Shown here: positions 43,089 through 52,517 of the stretch, piece after piece
How the letters are laid out: each line of letters begins with the position of its first letter
Position numbering within the stretch: the first letter of the stretch is position 1
Assembly (NCBI GenBank): GCA_003170275.1
Contig: PNAM01000055.1
Coordinates: forward strand, 23,421-87,420
Reading direction: 5' to 3'
DNA: 64,000 bases
Origin: Myxococcales bacterium
Lineage (GTDB): Bacteria; Myxococcota_A; Polyangia; Palsa-1104
The notes under the pieces: model-generated
What the model saw: the letters and a program-made list of their open reading frames with translations, nothing else
Databases searched by the model: none
What the model was told of the DNA's origin: nothing
Translations under genes and position numbers: made by a program

Positions 43089-45377
43089 TTACAAGGTCTC
43101 GAGATAGGAGACCAGCGCGTCCACGTCGGCGGCGGGGAGCTGCGAGGTGCGGCCCATGCGGTCGCCGGGGTTGCCGATCGTGATCACGTCCTTGAGCGTG
43201 CGCGCGCTGCCGTCGTGGAAATAGGGCGCGGTGTGTGCGACGCCTTCGAGCGACGGCGTGTTGTAGGCAAGGCGCAGCTTGCCGTCGGTCTTCTTCGGCT
43301 TGCTGCGACCGACCGACGGCCGGCCCATCGCGAAGCTGCCGCCGCCGAAGCGCCCTCCTTCGAAGCCGCCGAAGCTGTTCATGCCGCCCAGCTGCTGCGC
43401 GAGGAACGGGTTGGGCGAGACGGTGCTCGCCGCCAGCAGCACCCCGCGCTGCACCTCGTCGTCGGGCGGCGCCATGCGACCGCCGAGCATGCGCAGGAGC
43501 TGGGTGGTGGAGAGCGCGGTCAGCCCTTCGCGCAAGAGCGCGGCGGGGGTGAGCGGCGCGACGGCCGGCACCGGCTTGCCCTGCTCGGCCAACAGGCGCG
43601 AGACCTCTTCGGAGGTCGTGGTGCCGATGTCGTGGTTCTTGCCGTCGGTGAAGCGGGTGCCCGGCGCGTGGCAGTGCGCGCAGCCGACCTCGTCCGATTC
43701 GAACAGGTGCTTGCCGCGTTCCTGCATCGCCGTCCGCACCGGCTGGGTCTGCGGGCCGCCATCGAGGTACTGGGTCAGGTACAGCTCGAGATCGTCGAGG
43801 TCCTTGGCGGGCAGGCCGCGGCCGCCGAGCCGGCCCATGGTCTCCTTCATGTTGTCCTTGAGCGAGCCGCGCGAGCCGAGCCAGTTGTAGGGCGCGGTGC
43901 CGACCAGCCGGCCGGCGAGCACCGGCGTCTGGCGCGGGCCCTTGTCGAGGCGCCAGGTCATGCCGTCCTGCTTGCCTTCGGGGTGGCAGCTCGCGCAGGC
44001 GAACTGCCCGTTGGCCGAGATGCGCCCGTCTTGCGAGCTGAAGAACAGCGCGCGGCCATGCACCGCCGCCGCCGGCAGGCGCTCGTCACCAATGGTGAGC
44101 CGCGCCATCACAGATCTTGCGGGCTGCGCCCCGCCGCGCAGCTCGCGCACGTCGACGACGATCAGCTGGTGCTTGAGCGAGGCGTGCACGTACAGCCGCT
44201 CGCCGTCGGCGGAGATCGCCAGCCCCTTGGGACCGTTGCCCGCGCCGAGGAAGATCGACGGCAGCGCGTTGGCGAACACCGGATCCTTGTGCGCGGCGTT
44301 GAGCACGCGTACGTCGTCCGAGCCGAGGCCGGCGACGAACAGGCGGCTGCGCACCGGATCGACGATCGCGGCGCGCGGCTGGCTGAGTCCGCGCAGGGTG
44401 AAGCTCCTGCCGGCGCGGCTGGTGACGTTCTGGTCGTCGCCCAGCACCTCTTCGGCGTCGGCGTCGATGGCGGTGAGCGTGGCCACGATCGGCTCGAACG
44501 CGCCGGCGCCGTAGCCGCCCGAGCGCACCTCGGGCGCCACGTTCTGGCCGGTGTCCTCGAGCGCGTGCGGCACGTACAGGCGGCGGCCGCTCGGCGAGAC
44601 CGCCAGCGCGAAGGTCAAGTTGGGCACGCGGCCCGACTGATGGGTGAGCCGATCGAAGCGCCCGACGGTGGCGCCGGGCAGCTGCACGCGCCGGACCGCG
44701 CGCCGCTCGAGATCGATCACGCTCACCGAGGTGCCGATCAGGTGCGCCACGAACAGCTTGTCCCCGTCGGGCGTGGTGACGATGCCGCGCGGGTCGGCGT
44801 CGACGTCGACGCGAAACTTCTCGGCCAGCGTGGCGGCCTCGAGCGCCAGCACCTGGCCGCCCTGCGAGGTGCCGACCAGCGACACGTAGAGCGTCTTGCC
44901 GTCTGCGGCGAGCGCCAGCCCGAACGGCTCGCCGCCCATGTGAGTGCGCAACGCCACCTGCGTCGCGCCGGGCGCCACCACCACCACCTCGCCGGCGTTG
45001 CGCACGCTGACGAACGCGCGCCCGTCGGGGCCGACCACCACCTGCTCGGGCGCGGCGCCGACCGGGACCACGCGCAGCACGTGCGCGCCGGTCGCGTCGG
45101 AGATCGCCAGGGTGCCGTTGTCGGTGTCCGCGACGAACACCTCGCCGCGCCGCGCATCGACCGCGACGCTCGCGCCGGCCAGCCACGGGCGAAACGGCTG
45201 CGGGCGCCACTTGAACGGCTGGTTGACCTGCGGTGCGCGCGACAGCTCGGACTCTTCGGGCCGCGCGAGCTCGGCCCGATCGAGCGACGCCGCGTCGTTG
45301 CGCATCGACAGCGACTTGCGCGCGTAACCGGTTCCCGCCGCGCACAGCACCAGGGAAATGACCAACGAACGACGCAT
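43089..45377 (-). CDS. Beta-propeller diheme cytochrome c protein
   Basis: A 762-residue exported protein. The start at MRRSLVISLVLCAAGTGYA is preceded by GGAGGAG, and the longer frame is a shadow. Residues ~60-420 form a YVTN/lactonase-like beta-propeller (EVFVADTDNGTLAISD, KLFVAHLIGTSVSVIDL, RLYVPHALEDTG). Two c-type haem motifs follow, CASCH at 461-465 and CAHCH at 566-570, in a MauG/cytochrome c peroxidase-like region that ends with YFHDGSARTLKDVITIGNPG. It is likely a periplasmic redox protein or oxidase. The physiological substrate is unknown; related fusions occur widely in Myxococcota. Confidence 0.85.
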   Translation of the reverse strand: MRRSLVISLVLCAAGTGYARKSLSMRNDAASLDRAELARPEESELSRAPQVNQPFKWRPQPFRPWLAGASVAVDARRGEVFVADTDNGTLAISDATGAHVLRVVPVGAAPEQVVVGPDGRAFVSVRNAGEVVVVAPGATQVALRTHMGGEPFGLALAADGKTLYVSLVGTSQGGQVLALEAATLAEKFRVDVDADPRGIVTTPDGDKLFVAHLIGTSVSVIDLERRAVRRVQLPGATVGRFDRLTHQSGRVPNLTFALAVSPSGRRLYVPHALEDTGQNVAPEVRSGGYGAGAFEPIVATLTAIDADAEEVLGDDQNVTSRAGRSFTLRGLSQPRAAIVDPVRSRLFVAGLGSDDVRVLNAAHKDPVFANALPSIFLGAGNGPKGLAISADGERLYVHASLKHQLIVVDVRELRGGAQPARSVMARLTIGDERLPAAAVHGRALFFSSQDGRISANGQFACASCHPEGKQDGMTWRLDKGPRQTPVLAGRLVGTAPYNWLGSRGSLKDNMKETMGRLGGRGLPAKDLDDLELYLTQYLDGGPQTQPVRTAMQERGKHLFESDEVGCAHCHAPGTRFTDGKNHDIGTTTSEEVSRLLAEQGKPVPAVAPLTPAALLREGLTALSTTQLLRMLGGRMAPPDDEVQRGVLLAASTVSPNPFLAQQLGGMNSFGGFEGGRFGGGSFAMGRPSVGRSKPKKTDGKLRLAYNTPSLEGVAHTAPYFHDGSARTLKDVITIGNPGDRMGRTSQLPAADVDALVSYLETL

Positions 45378-45519
45378 GCGCTCCTCCGCCCTTCCACCTA
45401 ATACGTTGCCGGATGGAAAAAGATCTCCCTTGCGTGAGCAACGAGTGGAACGAGCGAGCGCCGGATGCCCGGCCCGCCGCGTGCAACGTCCTCGGTTCGA
45501 CGTGCAGCGAGGCCAAACC

Positions 45520-45825
45520 ATGCGACGTGACGGCACCTTGAACGGGCTCTGGATCGTGCGCACGACTGACACAGGGTCGTCGGGCGCCTTGTTGGCCCGG
45601 GTGCAGGAAGAGCTGTACGTGCTGGCGTTCACCAACGCGCCCCGGGCGAGCGCGGCCTGCCTGGCGCTGGGCGCCGAGGGCAAGGCGTTCTACGTGTGCA
45701 GCGCCAACCTCGAGCTGGTCTCGCGCGAGCTACAGGACGCGGGGGCGCGCGGCTTCATCGTCGACTACGACGCCGGGCGCACCTCGTTCACGTCGGCTCA
45801 CGCGCTGCCGCAAAGCGCCGGGTGA
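45520..45825 (+). CDS. Small hypothetical protein
   Basis: A 101-residue soluble protein of unknown family. The start is the ATG after GAGG at 45508-45511; the longer frame covers the promoter region of the divergent cytochrome. It has alternating beta/alpha character (LWIVRTTDTGSSGALL, QEELYVLAFTNAPRASA, AFYVCSANLELVSREL). This recalls the short SseB-like or alpha/beta folds, but no family can be claimed. Its 3' end overlaps the converging membrane gene by 38 bp, which slightly lowers confidence in one of the two ends. Confidence 0.55.
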   Translation: MRRDGTLNGLWIVRTTDTGSSGALLARVQEELYVLAFTNAPRASAACLALGAEGKAFYVCSANLELVSRELQDAGARGFIVDYDAGRTSFTSAHALPQSAG

Positions 45826-46300
45826 TCGCGACCAGCGAGTCGCCGGCCAGGTACAGGTGCGCGAGCAGCCACGGCAGGTTCGTGGCGTAGAACAGGAAGT
45901 AGGTATAGCCGCTGCGGTACTTCATGTTCTCGTAGCCCGACAGGTGCGCGCTCAGGAAGTACAGCGACACCGAGTACGAGACATACGAGCCGAGCAGCAG
46001 CTGCAGCCCGTGGCGGTACGGGCGGCGCTTCCAGATGGCGTACAGGAGCCACACGTTGAGGAGCTGCGTGAACCAGACGTTGATCAGCTCGAGCGCGCGC
46101 GTGAACGGATTGATCGCGTCGTAGTAGGCCCGGTCGCAGTCGCTGTAGATCTCGAACAGGTGGGCCATGAAGCTCGAGCCGGCCTGCGCGGGCAGATCGA
46201 CCGGGTGGCCCAGCCAGTACAGCTCGAGGGTGAAGGCGACGGCGAGGAAGAAGCCGAGCATCGCCACGATGACGCGGTCCTTGATCGGCAGGCGTTCCAC
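45788..46300 (-). CDS. EXPERA/emopamil-binding-like membrane protein
   Basis: A 170-residue membrane protein with about four transmembrane helices (VIVAMLGFFLAVAFTLELYWLG, LINVWFTQLLNVWLLYAIW, LQLLLGSYVSYSVSLYFLS, YFLFYATNLPWLLAHLYLA). Polar residues within the helices (His, Glu, Asn, Trp) resemble the EXPERA family, which includes EBP sterol isomerase and TMEM97. Bacterial members are poorly characterised. The assignment is by pattern only and could be wrong. It lies downstream of treZ with a 20 bp gap and converges on the small hypothetical gene. Confidence 0.6.
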   Translation of the reverse strand: MERLPIKDRVIVAMLGFFLAVAFTLELYWLGHPVDLPAQAGSSFMAHLFEIYSDCDRAYYDAINPFTRALELINVWFTQLLNVWLLYAIWKRRPYRHGLQLLLGSYVSYSVSLYFLSAHLSGYENMKYRSGYTYFLFYATNLPWLLAHLYLAGDSLVAITRRFAAAREPT

Positions 46301-46320
46301 GCCCTCGTTTTATCCCGAGG

Positions 46321-48126
46321 TTAGCGGTCGCTGCAAATGAGCACGCCGAACGGAGGCAGCTCGACCTCGAGCGCGCCGGACCGATCGTGGAGCCGGGCCG
46401 AGCGCGGGCCGGCGAACTTCGCGTCGCCCGCGTCGAGGATCGCGCGCCAGCGGCCCTCGCGCGGTGCGGGCGCGCGCACCACCGTGGCTTTCGGGGAGAG
46501 CGAGATCAGCACCAGCGTCTCGTCGGTGTCGTGCCAGCGGCGCACCACCAGCGTGCGCGCGTCGTCGTCGGCGAACGCCTCGGTGCGGGTCTTGTCGAGC
46601 GCGCGCAGCGACTGCCGCTGGCGACGGAGCGCCAGCAGCGCCTGGTAGAAATGACGTACGCCCGCGTGGCGGCCGTCGTGGCCGAGCGCGAGCTGGATGC
46701 GCGAGCGCTCGAAGGTGGCCTGGGCCTGCGGATCGGGCACGTCGCCGGAGTGCGCGCCGAACTCGCGGCGACGCCCCTCGGAGACCGCGCGCTGGAGCGC
46801 CGGATCGCCGTGGTCGGTGAAGTAGAGAAACGGCGCCGGATCGGCGTGCTCCTCGCCCATGAACAGCATCGGCACGGCGGGCGCGGTCAGGTAGACCGCC
46901 GCCGCCGCGTGCTCGCAGCCGGGGACCAGCTGGCCGAGCCGCTCACCCTGGGCGCGGTTGCCGATCTGATCGTGGTTCTGCGCGCACACCACGAAGCGAT
47001 CGCCGCCGAGGTGCTTGGCCGGCGTGCCGAACGGCTTCTTGCGGAAGGTCGACAGCTGGCCGGTGTGCGCAAACCCGTCGGTGATCGCGCGCGCCAGCGT
47101 CGAGACCGGGCCGAAGTCGGCGTAGTAGAGATGGCGCTCCCCGGTCAGCGCGGCGTGCAGCGCGTGGTGCAGATCGTCGGACCATTGCGCGTCGCAGCCC
47201 CACGATTGCGCGCGCTCGGCGGGTGGCTCGATCACCCGCACGTCGCCCAGGTCGCTCTCGGCGATCACGTGCAGCGTGCGGCCGAGCCGGCGCGCGATCG
47301 CGTGCACCTCGTCGGTCAGCTCACCGACCAGATGGCGCGGCGAGCTGTCGAAGATCGCGTGCACCGCGTCGAGGCGCAGCGCGTCGATGCGATAATCCTC
47401 GAGCCACATGCGCGCGTTCTCGAGCACGTGCGCGCGCACCGCCGGCGCGTGCTGGCCGTCGTAGGCGAGCGCCTCGCCCCACGGCGTGTGGTGGCGCGAG
47501 GTGAAATAGGGGCCGAACTCGCCGAGGTAGTTTCCCTCGGGGCCGAGGTGGTTGTAGACCACGTCGAGCACCACGTGCAGCCCGACGGCGTGCGCGACGT
47601 CGACCAGGCGGCGCAGCCCCTCGGGGCCGCCGTACGAGTGCTGCGGCGCGAACCAGTGCACGCCGTCGTAGCCCCAGTTGCGCGTACCGGGAAACGCGCC
47701 GACCGGCAGGAGCTCGACCGCGGTGACGCCGAGCTCGACCAGCCGCTCGAGCTGCGCCGCCGCGGCGTCGAACGTGCCCTCGGGCGTGAACGTGCCCACG
47801 TGCAGCTCGTAGATCACGTACGCGTCGAGCGAGCGCGCGACCGGCGGGTGCTGCCAGGCGAACGCCGCGTCGACCACCTGCGACGCCCCATGCACGCCGT
47901 CGGGCTGCGCGCGCGACGCCGGATCCGGCCGTCGCCGCTCGCCGTCGATCACGTAGACGTAGCGCGCGCCCGCGTGCACGCCCTCGACGAACGCCTCGCG
48001 ATACCCGCCAGAGGTCGGCTCGAGCCGCACCCGCCGCGCGTCGAGCTCCACCTCCAGCGTCGACACGCCCGGCGCCCACACGCGAAACCGCGTCCCGCCC
48101 GTCTCCGGCACCGCACCCAGGATCAT
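46321..48126 (-). CDS. treZ: Malto-oligosyltrehalose trehalohydrolase
   Basis: A 601-residue GH13 enzyme that releases trehalose from maltooligosyltrehalose, the second step of the TreY-TreZ pathway. An N-terminal early-set domain (FRVWAPGVSTLEVEL) is followed by the (beta/alpha)8 barrel: YELHVGTFTPEGTF, DVVYNHLGPEGNY, DALRLDAVHAI (nucleophile Asp), VIAESDLGD (acid/base Glu) and CAQNHDQIGNRA (third Asp). The TreZ-specific FTPEGTFDAA and ELLPVGAFPGTRNWGYDG segments are present. Length is typical (~590). treY and treX are not in this window. Trehalose acts as a stress solute, for instance in spores or desiccation. Confidence 0.92.
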   Translation of the reverse strand: MILGAVPETGGTRFRVWAPGVSTLEVELDARRVRLEPTSGGYREAFVEGVHAGARYVYVIDGERRRPDPASRAQPDGVHGASQVVDAAFAWQHPPVARSLDAYVIYELHVGTFTPEGTFDAAAAQLERLVELGVTAVELLPVGAFPGTRNWGYDGVHWFAPQHSYGGPEGLRRLVDVAHAVGLHVVLDVVYNHLGPEGNYLGEFGPYFTSRHHTPWGEALAYDGQHAPAVRAHVLENARMWLEDYRIDALRLDAVHAIFDSSPRHLVGELTDEVHAIARRLGRTLHVIAESDLGDVRVIEPPAERAQSWGCDAQWSDDLHHALHAALTGERHLYYADFGPVSTLARAITDGFAHTGQLSTFRKKPFGTPAKHLGGDRFVVCAQNHDQIGNRAQGERLGQLVPGCEHAAAAVYLTAPAVPMLFMGEEHADPAPFLYFTDHGDPALQRAVSEGRRREFGAHSGDVPDPQAQATFERSRIQLALGHDGRHAGVRHFYQALLALRRQRQSLRALDKTRTEAFADDDARTLVVRRWHDTDETLVLISLSPKATVVRAPAPREGRWRAILDAGDAKFAGPRSARLHDRSGALEVELPPFGVLICSDR

Positions 48127-48158
48127 CCCGACACTCTAGGCACGAAGCGGCGGACTGG

Positions 48159-49076
48159 CTAGCGGGTTTGGATGACGCAGACGGTGAGATCGCGGCCGTC
48201 GGTGGCGGTGGACAGATCGATCACCACCTCGTGGCCGTCGCGGTTCGAGAACTTGAGCGCGTGCTTGTTCTGGCGCTTGGCGAGCGCGGCGAAGGTGTCG
48301 TCTTCGAACCAGCCGAGCGTGGTCATACGCGCGCGATAGAACAGCTCGGCGGTCTCGGGCGAGCCCGCGCCGTCGTACACCACCACCCGCTGCGGCATGC
48401 CGCGCTCTTCGGCCGACAGCACGCGCACGGTGCCGGGGAAGCGCGGCACGCCTTCGAGATCGGCGCCCTCGGCGTCCTTGTTGTCGGTCGGCAACAGGTG
48501 CGCGAGCTGGAACTTCTCGTCGGTCCACGCGGTGAGAAAGCGCGTGCCGCCCTTGGCGGTCTTTTCGTAATAGACGTAGCGCAGGCGGCCGATCGCGCCC
48601 AGATCACCCGCGTCCGTGAAGCGCTTCATCCGCTCTTTGAGGCCGGCGAGCGTCAGCTTGTCACCATAGTCGAGCGCCGCCACGCCGCCCTTGGAGTCGT
48701 TGCCGAACGCCATCTGGTTCAGGCTCGGCGCGCTCGGCGGCAGCGCCCCGCGCGCGCGCAGCTGCTGCGTGAGATCGTCCAGCCCGTCGCCCTTGGCGGC
48801 GTAGCGGTCGGCGTACCACTTCCGGACGAAGCCCGGCGGATGGTCGGTGTGCCCCGTGGCGACGTACATGTGCACGCCGTTGATGCGCAACTGGCGCGGC
48901 GGCTCGGTGGCGCGCCCATCGTCGAGGTACGGCGCCATGCGCGAGCCGATGCCGAGCAGGTGATCGACCACCGACGCGCGCGCCGCGCGATAGTCGAGGT
49001 AGCCGAGCGCCGCCGCGGAGACCGCGAGGAACGCGCTCAGCCTGAGCATCGGTCGAAGGTACTTGCGCGCGCGCAT
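48159..49076 (-). CDS. Membrane-anchored protein at 3' end of Tad locus
   Basis: A 305-residue protein with one N-terminal membrane helix (LRLSAFLAVSAAALGYLDY) and a large probable extracytoplasmic domain. No family is recognised. The sequence mixes alpha and beta elements (RVVVYDGAGSPETAELFYRA, FSNRDGHEVVIDLSTAT). Its ATG overlaps the TadE-like gene stop by 1 bp (TGATG), so it belongs to the same operon and presumably to pilus assembly or function. The longer upstream frame is a shadow of the TadE-like gene. Confidence 0.7.
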   Translation of the reverse strand: MRARKYLRPMLRLSAFLAVSAAALGYLDYRAARASVVDHLLGIGSRMAPYLDDGRATEPPRQLRINGVHMYVATGHTDHPPGFVRKWYADRYAAKGDGLDDLTQQLRARGALPPSAPSLNQMAFGNDSKGGVAALDYGDKLTLAGLKERMKRFTDAGDLGAIGRLRYVYYEKTAKGGTRFLTAWTDEKFQLAHLLPTDNKDAEGADLEGVPRFPGTVRVLSAEERGMPQRVVVYDGAGSPETAELFYRARMTTLGWFEDDTFAALAKRQNKHALKFSNRDGHEVVIDLSTATDGRDLTVCVIQTR

Positions 49077-49612
49077 CAAAACAGCGACCTCACGAAGTCC
49101 CACAGCGGCGTGAGCACGTTCTGATCGGCGAACTTGTCGCCGCCGCCGTTGGCCGAGCCGATCCCGGACGCGGCGTTGGTGGCGGGCACCACCTCGTTGC
49201 AGGCCACGTAGGTGCCGGCGTTCATCGAGCCGACCGAGTTCCCGTCGAAGCGCGCGGCGCGCGTCTTCCACGAGGTCTGCACGTTGGCGTGCGCGTACTG
49301 GAACATCGACGACGAGGTCTTGCCGGAGAAGATGCTCGACGCCTGCGCGCCCTGCTCGCCGGTGTTGGCCGGATCGGTGGCGTCGTTCTCGCCGGTGAAG
49401 CCGGCCCACGGCTCCTTGTTGGCGAAGCACGAGCCGTCGTTCGAGTAGGCCAGCGCCCACGCCTTCTCGTGCGACTCGGCGATTGCCTGCAGGCGCCGCG
49501 AGTAGCCCGAGCGGAAGTAGTCGATGCCGACCCACATCAGGATCATCACCGGCGCGAGCAGCACCATCTCGGCCATCGCGGCGCCGCGCTGTCTATTCTT
49601 GCGTGGTCGCAT
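49076..49612 (-). CDS. TadE-like pseudopilin
   Basis: A 178-residue protein. The N-terminal RQRGAAMAEMVLLAPVMILMW is the TadE signature: a short basic leader, Gly at the likely prepilin cleavage site, a Glu five residues on and a hydrophobic helix. It should be a minor pseudopilin of the Tad system processed by CpaA. The C-terminal domain is periplasmic and lacks other known motifs. 1 bp stop/start overlaps link it to both the TadG-like gene before it and the membrane-anchored gene after it. Confidence 0.78.
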   Translation of the reverse strand: MRPRKNRQRGAAMAEMVLLAPVMILMWVGIDYFRSGYSRRLQAIAESHEKAWALAYSNDGSCFANKEPWAGFTGENDATDPANTGEQGAQASSIFSGKTSSSMFQYAHANVQTSWKTRAARFDGNSVGSMNAGTYVACNEVVPATNAASGIGSANGGGDKFADQNVLTPLWDFVRSLF

Positions 49613-51129
49613 CAGTGCAACATGAACTGGTCGCTCAGCGCGGCCGCCCCATTGTTGGTGACGAAGTTTTTGACCTTGTCGGCGATGCTCGCCGCGCCCG
49701 CCGCCGGCACGCCCTGCGAGCCCGCGTCGCCGGTGTCGCTCGACGAGGTGTCGCCGAAGCTGAAGCGCACCAGGCGCGCGCGCCAATCCATGTGCCACAG
49801 GTCGTCGTGCCCTTCGCCGTTGAACGCGAAGAACTCCGCCTGCGCGGTGCCGAGCAGCTCGTTCAGCGACGGCGCCGAGCCCTTGTTCTTCGATCCCACC
49901 GCCACCGACTGGCGCCGGTCGGCGATGTTGGCGTCGGTGAGCAGCGTGAACGCGCGCACGTTGACGCGGCTCTGCCAATCGTCGGCCAGATCGAGCGGCA
50001 CCGGCTTGTCGCCGGCGAGCGCGCTGCCCAGGTTGGCCGGCGCCTTGGTCTTGACCAGGCACGACTGGAACGTCAGGTTGCGATACTCGTTGCCGTCGCC
50101 GCAGGTGGTGAAGCCGCCGCCGCCGCCGCACATCGAGCTGTCGAAGTAGCTGAGCTTGCAGGTGCCCGGCGGGAACGAGTTGAACGTTCCGTCGGGGTTG
50201 CGCACCACGCGCTGGCCGGTCCAGATCGACGCGGTCGCGTTGTCGCACTGATCGCACGAGAACTTCTGCTGCGTGGTGTCGACCTGCACGCTGGTGTCGC
50301 CGCCGCCTCCACCGCCCGACCCGCACAGCACGCCCTTGAGCGGCGTGAGCAGCATCTTCACCGCGCCGCCGAAGATCCCGGTGACGAAGCTGGGCAGCCC
50401 GATCTTGGTGAGCGCCACCTCGAGCACGCGGTCGAAGGTGTTGAGCGCCTGATCGCACAGCTCGTCCCAGGTGCCGTCTTTGGTCGGCAGCGATAGATCT
50501 TTGCCGACCGGCAGCGGCCAGGCGATGGTGATCAGCGAGCCCTTGCCGAAGTTGCGCTGGTAGCTCTGGTGCGTGCCGACGCGGTACGCCTCGACCACCG
50601 CGAGCGCCGGGAAGGTCTTGTTCACCCCGCGCTCGAGCTTGGCCAGCCCCTTCATCGCGTCCATGATGCGCGGCTCGAGCCGATCGAGCAGATCCGAGTA
50701 GCGCTGGTAGAGCTGCTCGGCCTCGGGCGCGAAGCCGCACAGGATCTCGCCGCCGAAGATGTCGAAGCAGGCGGCCAGGCACACGCCCATCAAGATCAAC
50801 AGCGCGCCCTTGATCAGGCGCAGCAGCATGATGATCGCGAGCAGCAGCGCCATCACCAGGTTGCAGAAGGCGATGATGTTGAGCCCCTTGGCCTTGATCA
50901 CCGCCGCCGAGAACGCCGCCGCGTCGGCCGACGACTGGATGGTCTCCTTCTGCACCATGCGCGCGCCGGTGCCGATGATCGCCCACAGCATGCCCACCAG
51001 CAGCAGCGCCGCGGCGATGTACAGCACCATCACGTTGCCGCCCTGGTCGCCGTGCAGCCGCTTCATCAGCCCGCGCGCCTTGGCGTCGGGCTTGAGCATC
51101 CAGCGCAGAAGGCCGCCGCGCACGATCAT
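49612..51129 (-). CDS. TadG-like Tad assembly protein
   Basis: A 505-residue protein. The N-terminal segment 'GDQGGNVMVLYIAAALLLVG' matches the TadG_N helix, and KETIQSSADAAAFSAAVIKA fits the following conserved region. Two more hydrophobic stretches (NIIAFCNLVMALLLAIIMLL, ALLILMGVCLAACF) follow. The large remainder is likely periplasmic with Cys pairs (CGSGGGGGG region, CDQCDNA). It lacks an obvious von Willebrand factor A domain, unlike some TadG proteins. It is coupled by 1-4 bp overlaps to TadE-like genes on both sides. Confidence 0.75.
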   Translation of the reverse strand: MIVRGGLLRWMLKPDAKARGLMKRLHGDQGGNVMVLYIAAALLLVGMLWAIIGTGARMVQKETIQSSADAAAFSAAVIKAKGLNIIAFCNLVMALLLAIIMLLRLIKGALLILMGVCLAACFDIFGGEILCGFAPEAEQLYQRYSDLLDRLEPRIMDAMKGLAKLERGVNKTFPALAVVEAYRVGTHQSYQRNFGKGSLITIAWPLPVGKDLSLPTKDGTWDELCDQALNTFDRVLEVALTKIGLPSFVTGIFGGAVKMLLTPLKGVLCGSGGGGGGDTSVQVDTTQQKFSCDQCDNATASIWTGQRVVRNPDGTFNSFPPGTCKLSYFDSSMCGGGGGFTTCGDGNEYRNLTFQSCLVKTKAPANLGSALAGDKPVPLDLADDWQSRVNVRAFTLLTDANIADRRQSVAVGSKNKGSAPSLNELLGTAQAEFFAFNGEGHDDLWHMDWRARLVRFSFGDTSSSDTGDAGSQGVPAAGAASIADKVKNFVTNNGAAALSDQFMLH

Positions 51130-52517
51130 AGCGGCTTGCCCTGGTTGGTGAGGGTGTGGTCGGCGGTGAGGGTCAGGAAGTAGCCGGGGATGCCGACGAT
51201 GGTGAGCCCCTTCATCGGGCCGGTGGTGAGGTCGGCCACCGTCGAGTCGGGCAGGTTGTAGAACGCCTTGCCGGCGAAGCGGTTGGCGAGCGGGATCTGG
51301 CAGTAGAACAGGTAGGTGACGCGCGCGCGGATCGGCTCGTTCCACTCGAACTTGCTCTTGAAGTTGCCCTGCTCGTCGAGCAGCGTCACCACCGTGCCCA
51401 TCTTCGCGTACACCAGCTTGCGCAGCGAGCGCAGGATCGCGCCGCCCGCGCCGTCGGTGCCGGCGCCGAAGCCCACGTCGAGCGCGCGGTCGACCGCCAT
51501 GCCCTTGCCGCCCGCGCCGCCCACGCCGCCGCCTGCGCCGGCGAGCGCGCCGTCGACCGCGCCGTTGACCTGGTCGCGGAACTTGTCGAGCGGTCCGGAG
51601 AGCGTGTTGCCGATCTCGTCCTTGGCCCAGTTGCCGAGCGTGCCGGTGGGCGATTCCTCGGAGCCCTTGTACTTGTCGATGTAGCCCTCGGCGGCCGACT
51701 TGGCCTGGGCGCGCAGCCCCGGGTCGCTCACCGCGCCGTCGATCCACGAGTCGAGCTTCTGCTTGGCCGCCGCTTTCTGGTCGGGCGAGTCGAGCCCGTT
51801 CTTGATCGCGTCCTTGAGCTGATCGGACAGCCCGTCGACCAGCGCGCCCGGCAGCGCCGCCAGATCGCCGAGCAGGCTCTGCAGGTACTTGGTCGGGTCG
51901 AGCCCATAGATGAGGCGGTTCTTGAGGTAGTCGGGCCAGTTGCGGACCGTGTCCTGCACCAGCGTGTCGATCGACGGCGACGACGGGATGAGCGCGTAGG
52001 CGGCCGCGTTGCGCATCAGCGACGCCTTCTTGGAGATCGCAAAGTCGGTGCGCGTGTTGGCGCCGTAGCCGACCTTGTTGCGCAGCTCGTCGGTGAACGC
52101 CTGGTCGAGCTTGGCGCCCATGCCCTGCACTTCGGCGGGCGCCATCGGCACGATCACGATCGCCGCGCGCGCCGCGCAGAACGCCGCGTAACTCACCAGC
52201 ACGCGCCCCATCGACGCGAGCGCGAGCTGCATCAGCCCGGTGAGCATGAGCATGAACGGGATCACCACGATCACGAACTCGGCCGCCGCCGCGCCCGACT
52301 GGCCGAGCTCCTTGGGCTTGCGCACCGCCAGCACCGCGCCGCGCACGATGCCGGCCAGGATCTTCACGCCCAGCGTCGCGAACATGGTCAGCGCCAGCGA
52401 CGCGAACCCGAGCGGCGCCCAATGCTGCTCGAGGAAATCCCACCCGCCGATCGCCAGGCCGAGCCCGGCGGCAGCCGACGCAGCGACGACCAGCACGATC
52501 GGCAGCGTGCGCTTCAT
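51126..52517 (-). CDS. TadE-family protein with extra N-terminal TM helices
   Basis: A 463-residue membrane protein. Two N-terminal hydrophobic helices (PIVLVVAASAAAGLGLAIGG, ASLALTMFATLGVKILAG) precede a TadE-type helix (QSGAAAAEFVIVVIPFMLML). A long Gly/Ala/Asp-rich and helical region follows, ending in a beta domain (VTYLFYCQIPLANRF). It probably contributes to the Tad platform or minor pilins. Its ATG overlaps the CpaA stop by 4 bp, and the TadG-like ATG overlaps its own stop by 4 bp. The extra helices before the TadE motif are unusual, so processing by CpaA at that Gly is doubtful. Confidence 0.72.
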   Translation of the reverse strand: MKRTLPIVLVVAASAAAGLGLAIGGWDFLEQHWAPLGFASLALTMFATLGVKILAGIVRGAVLAVRKPKELGQSGAAAAEFVIVVIPFMLMLTGLMQLALASMGRVLVSYAAFCAARAAIVIVPMAPAEVQGMGAKLDQAFTDELRNKVGYGANTRTDFAISKKASLMRNAAAYALIPSSPSIDTLVQDTVRNWPDYLKNRLIYGLDPTKYLQSLLGDLAALPGALVDGLSDQLKDAIKNGLDSPDQKAAAKQKLDSWIDGAVSDPGLRAQAKSAAEGYIDKYKGSEESPTGTLGNWAKDEIGNTLSGPLDKFRDQVNGAVDGALAGAGGGVGGAGGKGMAVDRALDVGFGAGTDGAGGAILRSLRKLVYAKMGTVVTLLDEQGNFKSKFEWNEPIRARVTYLFYCQIPLANRFAGKAFYNLPDSTVADLTTGPMKGLTIVGIPGYFLTLTADHTLTNQGKPL

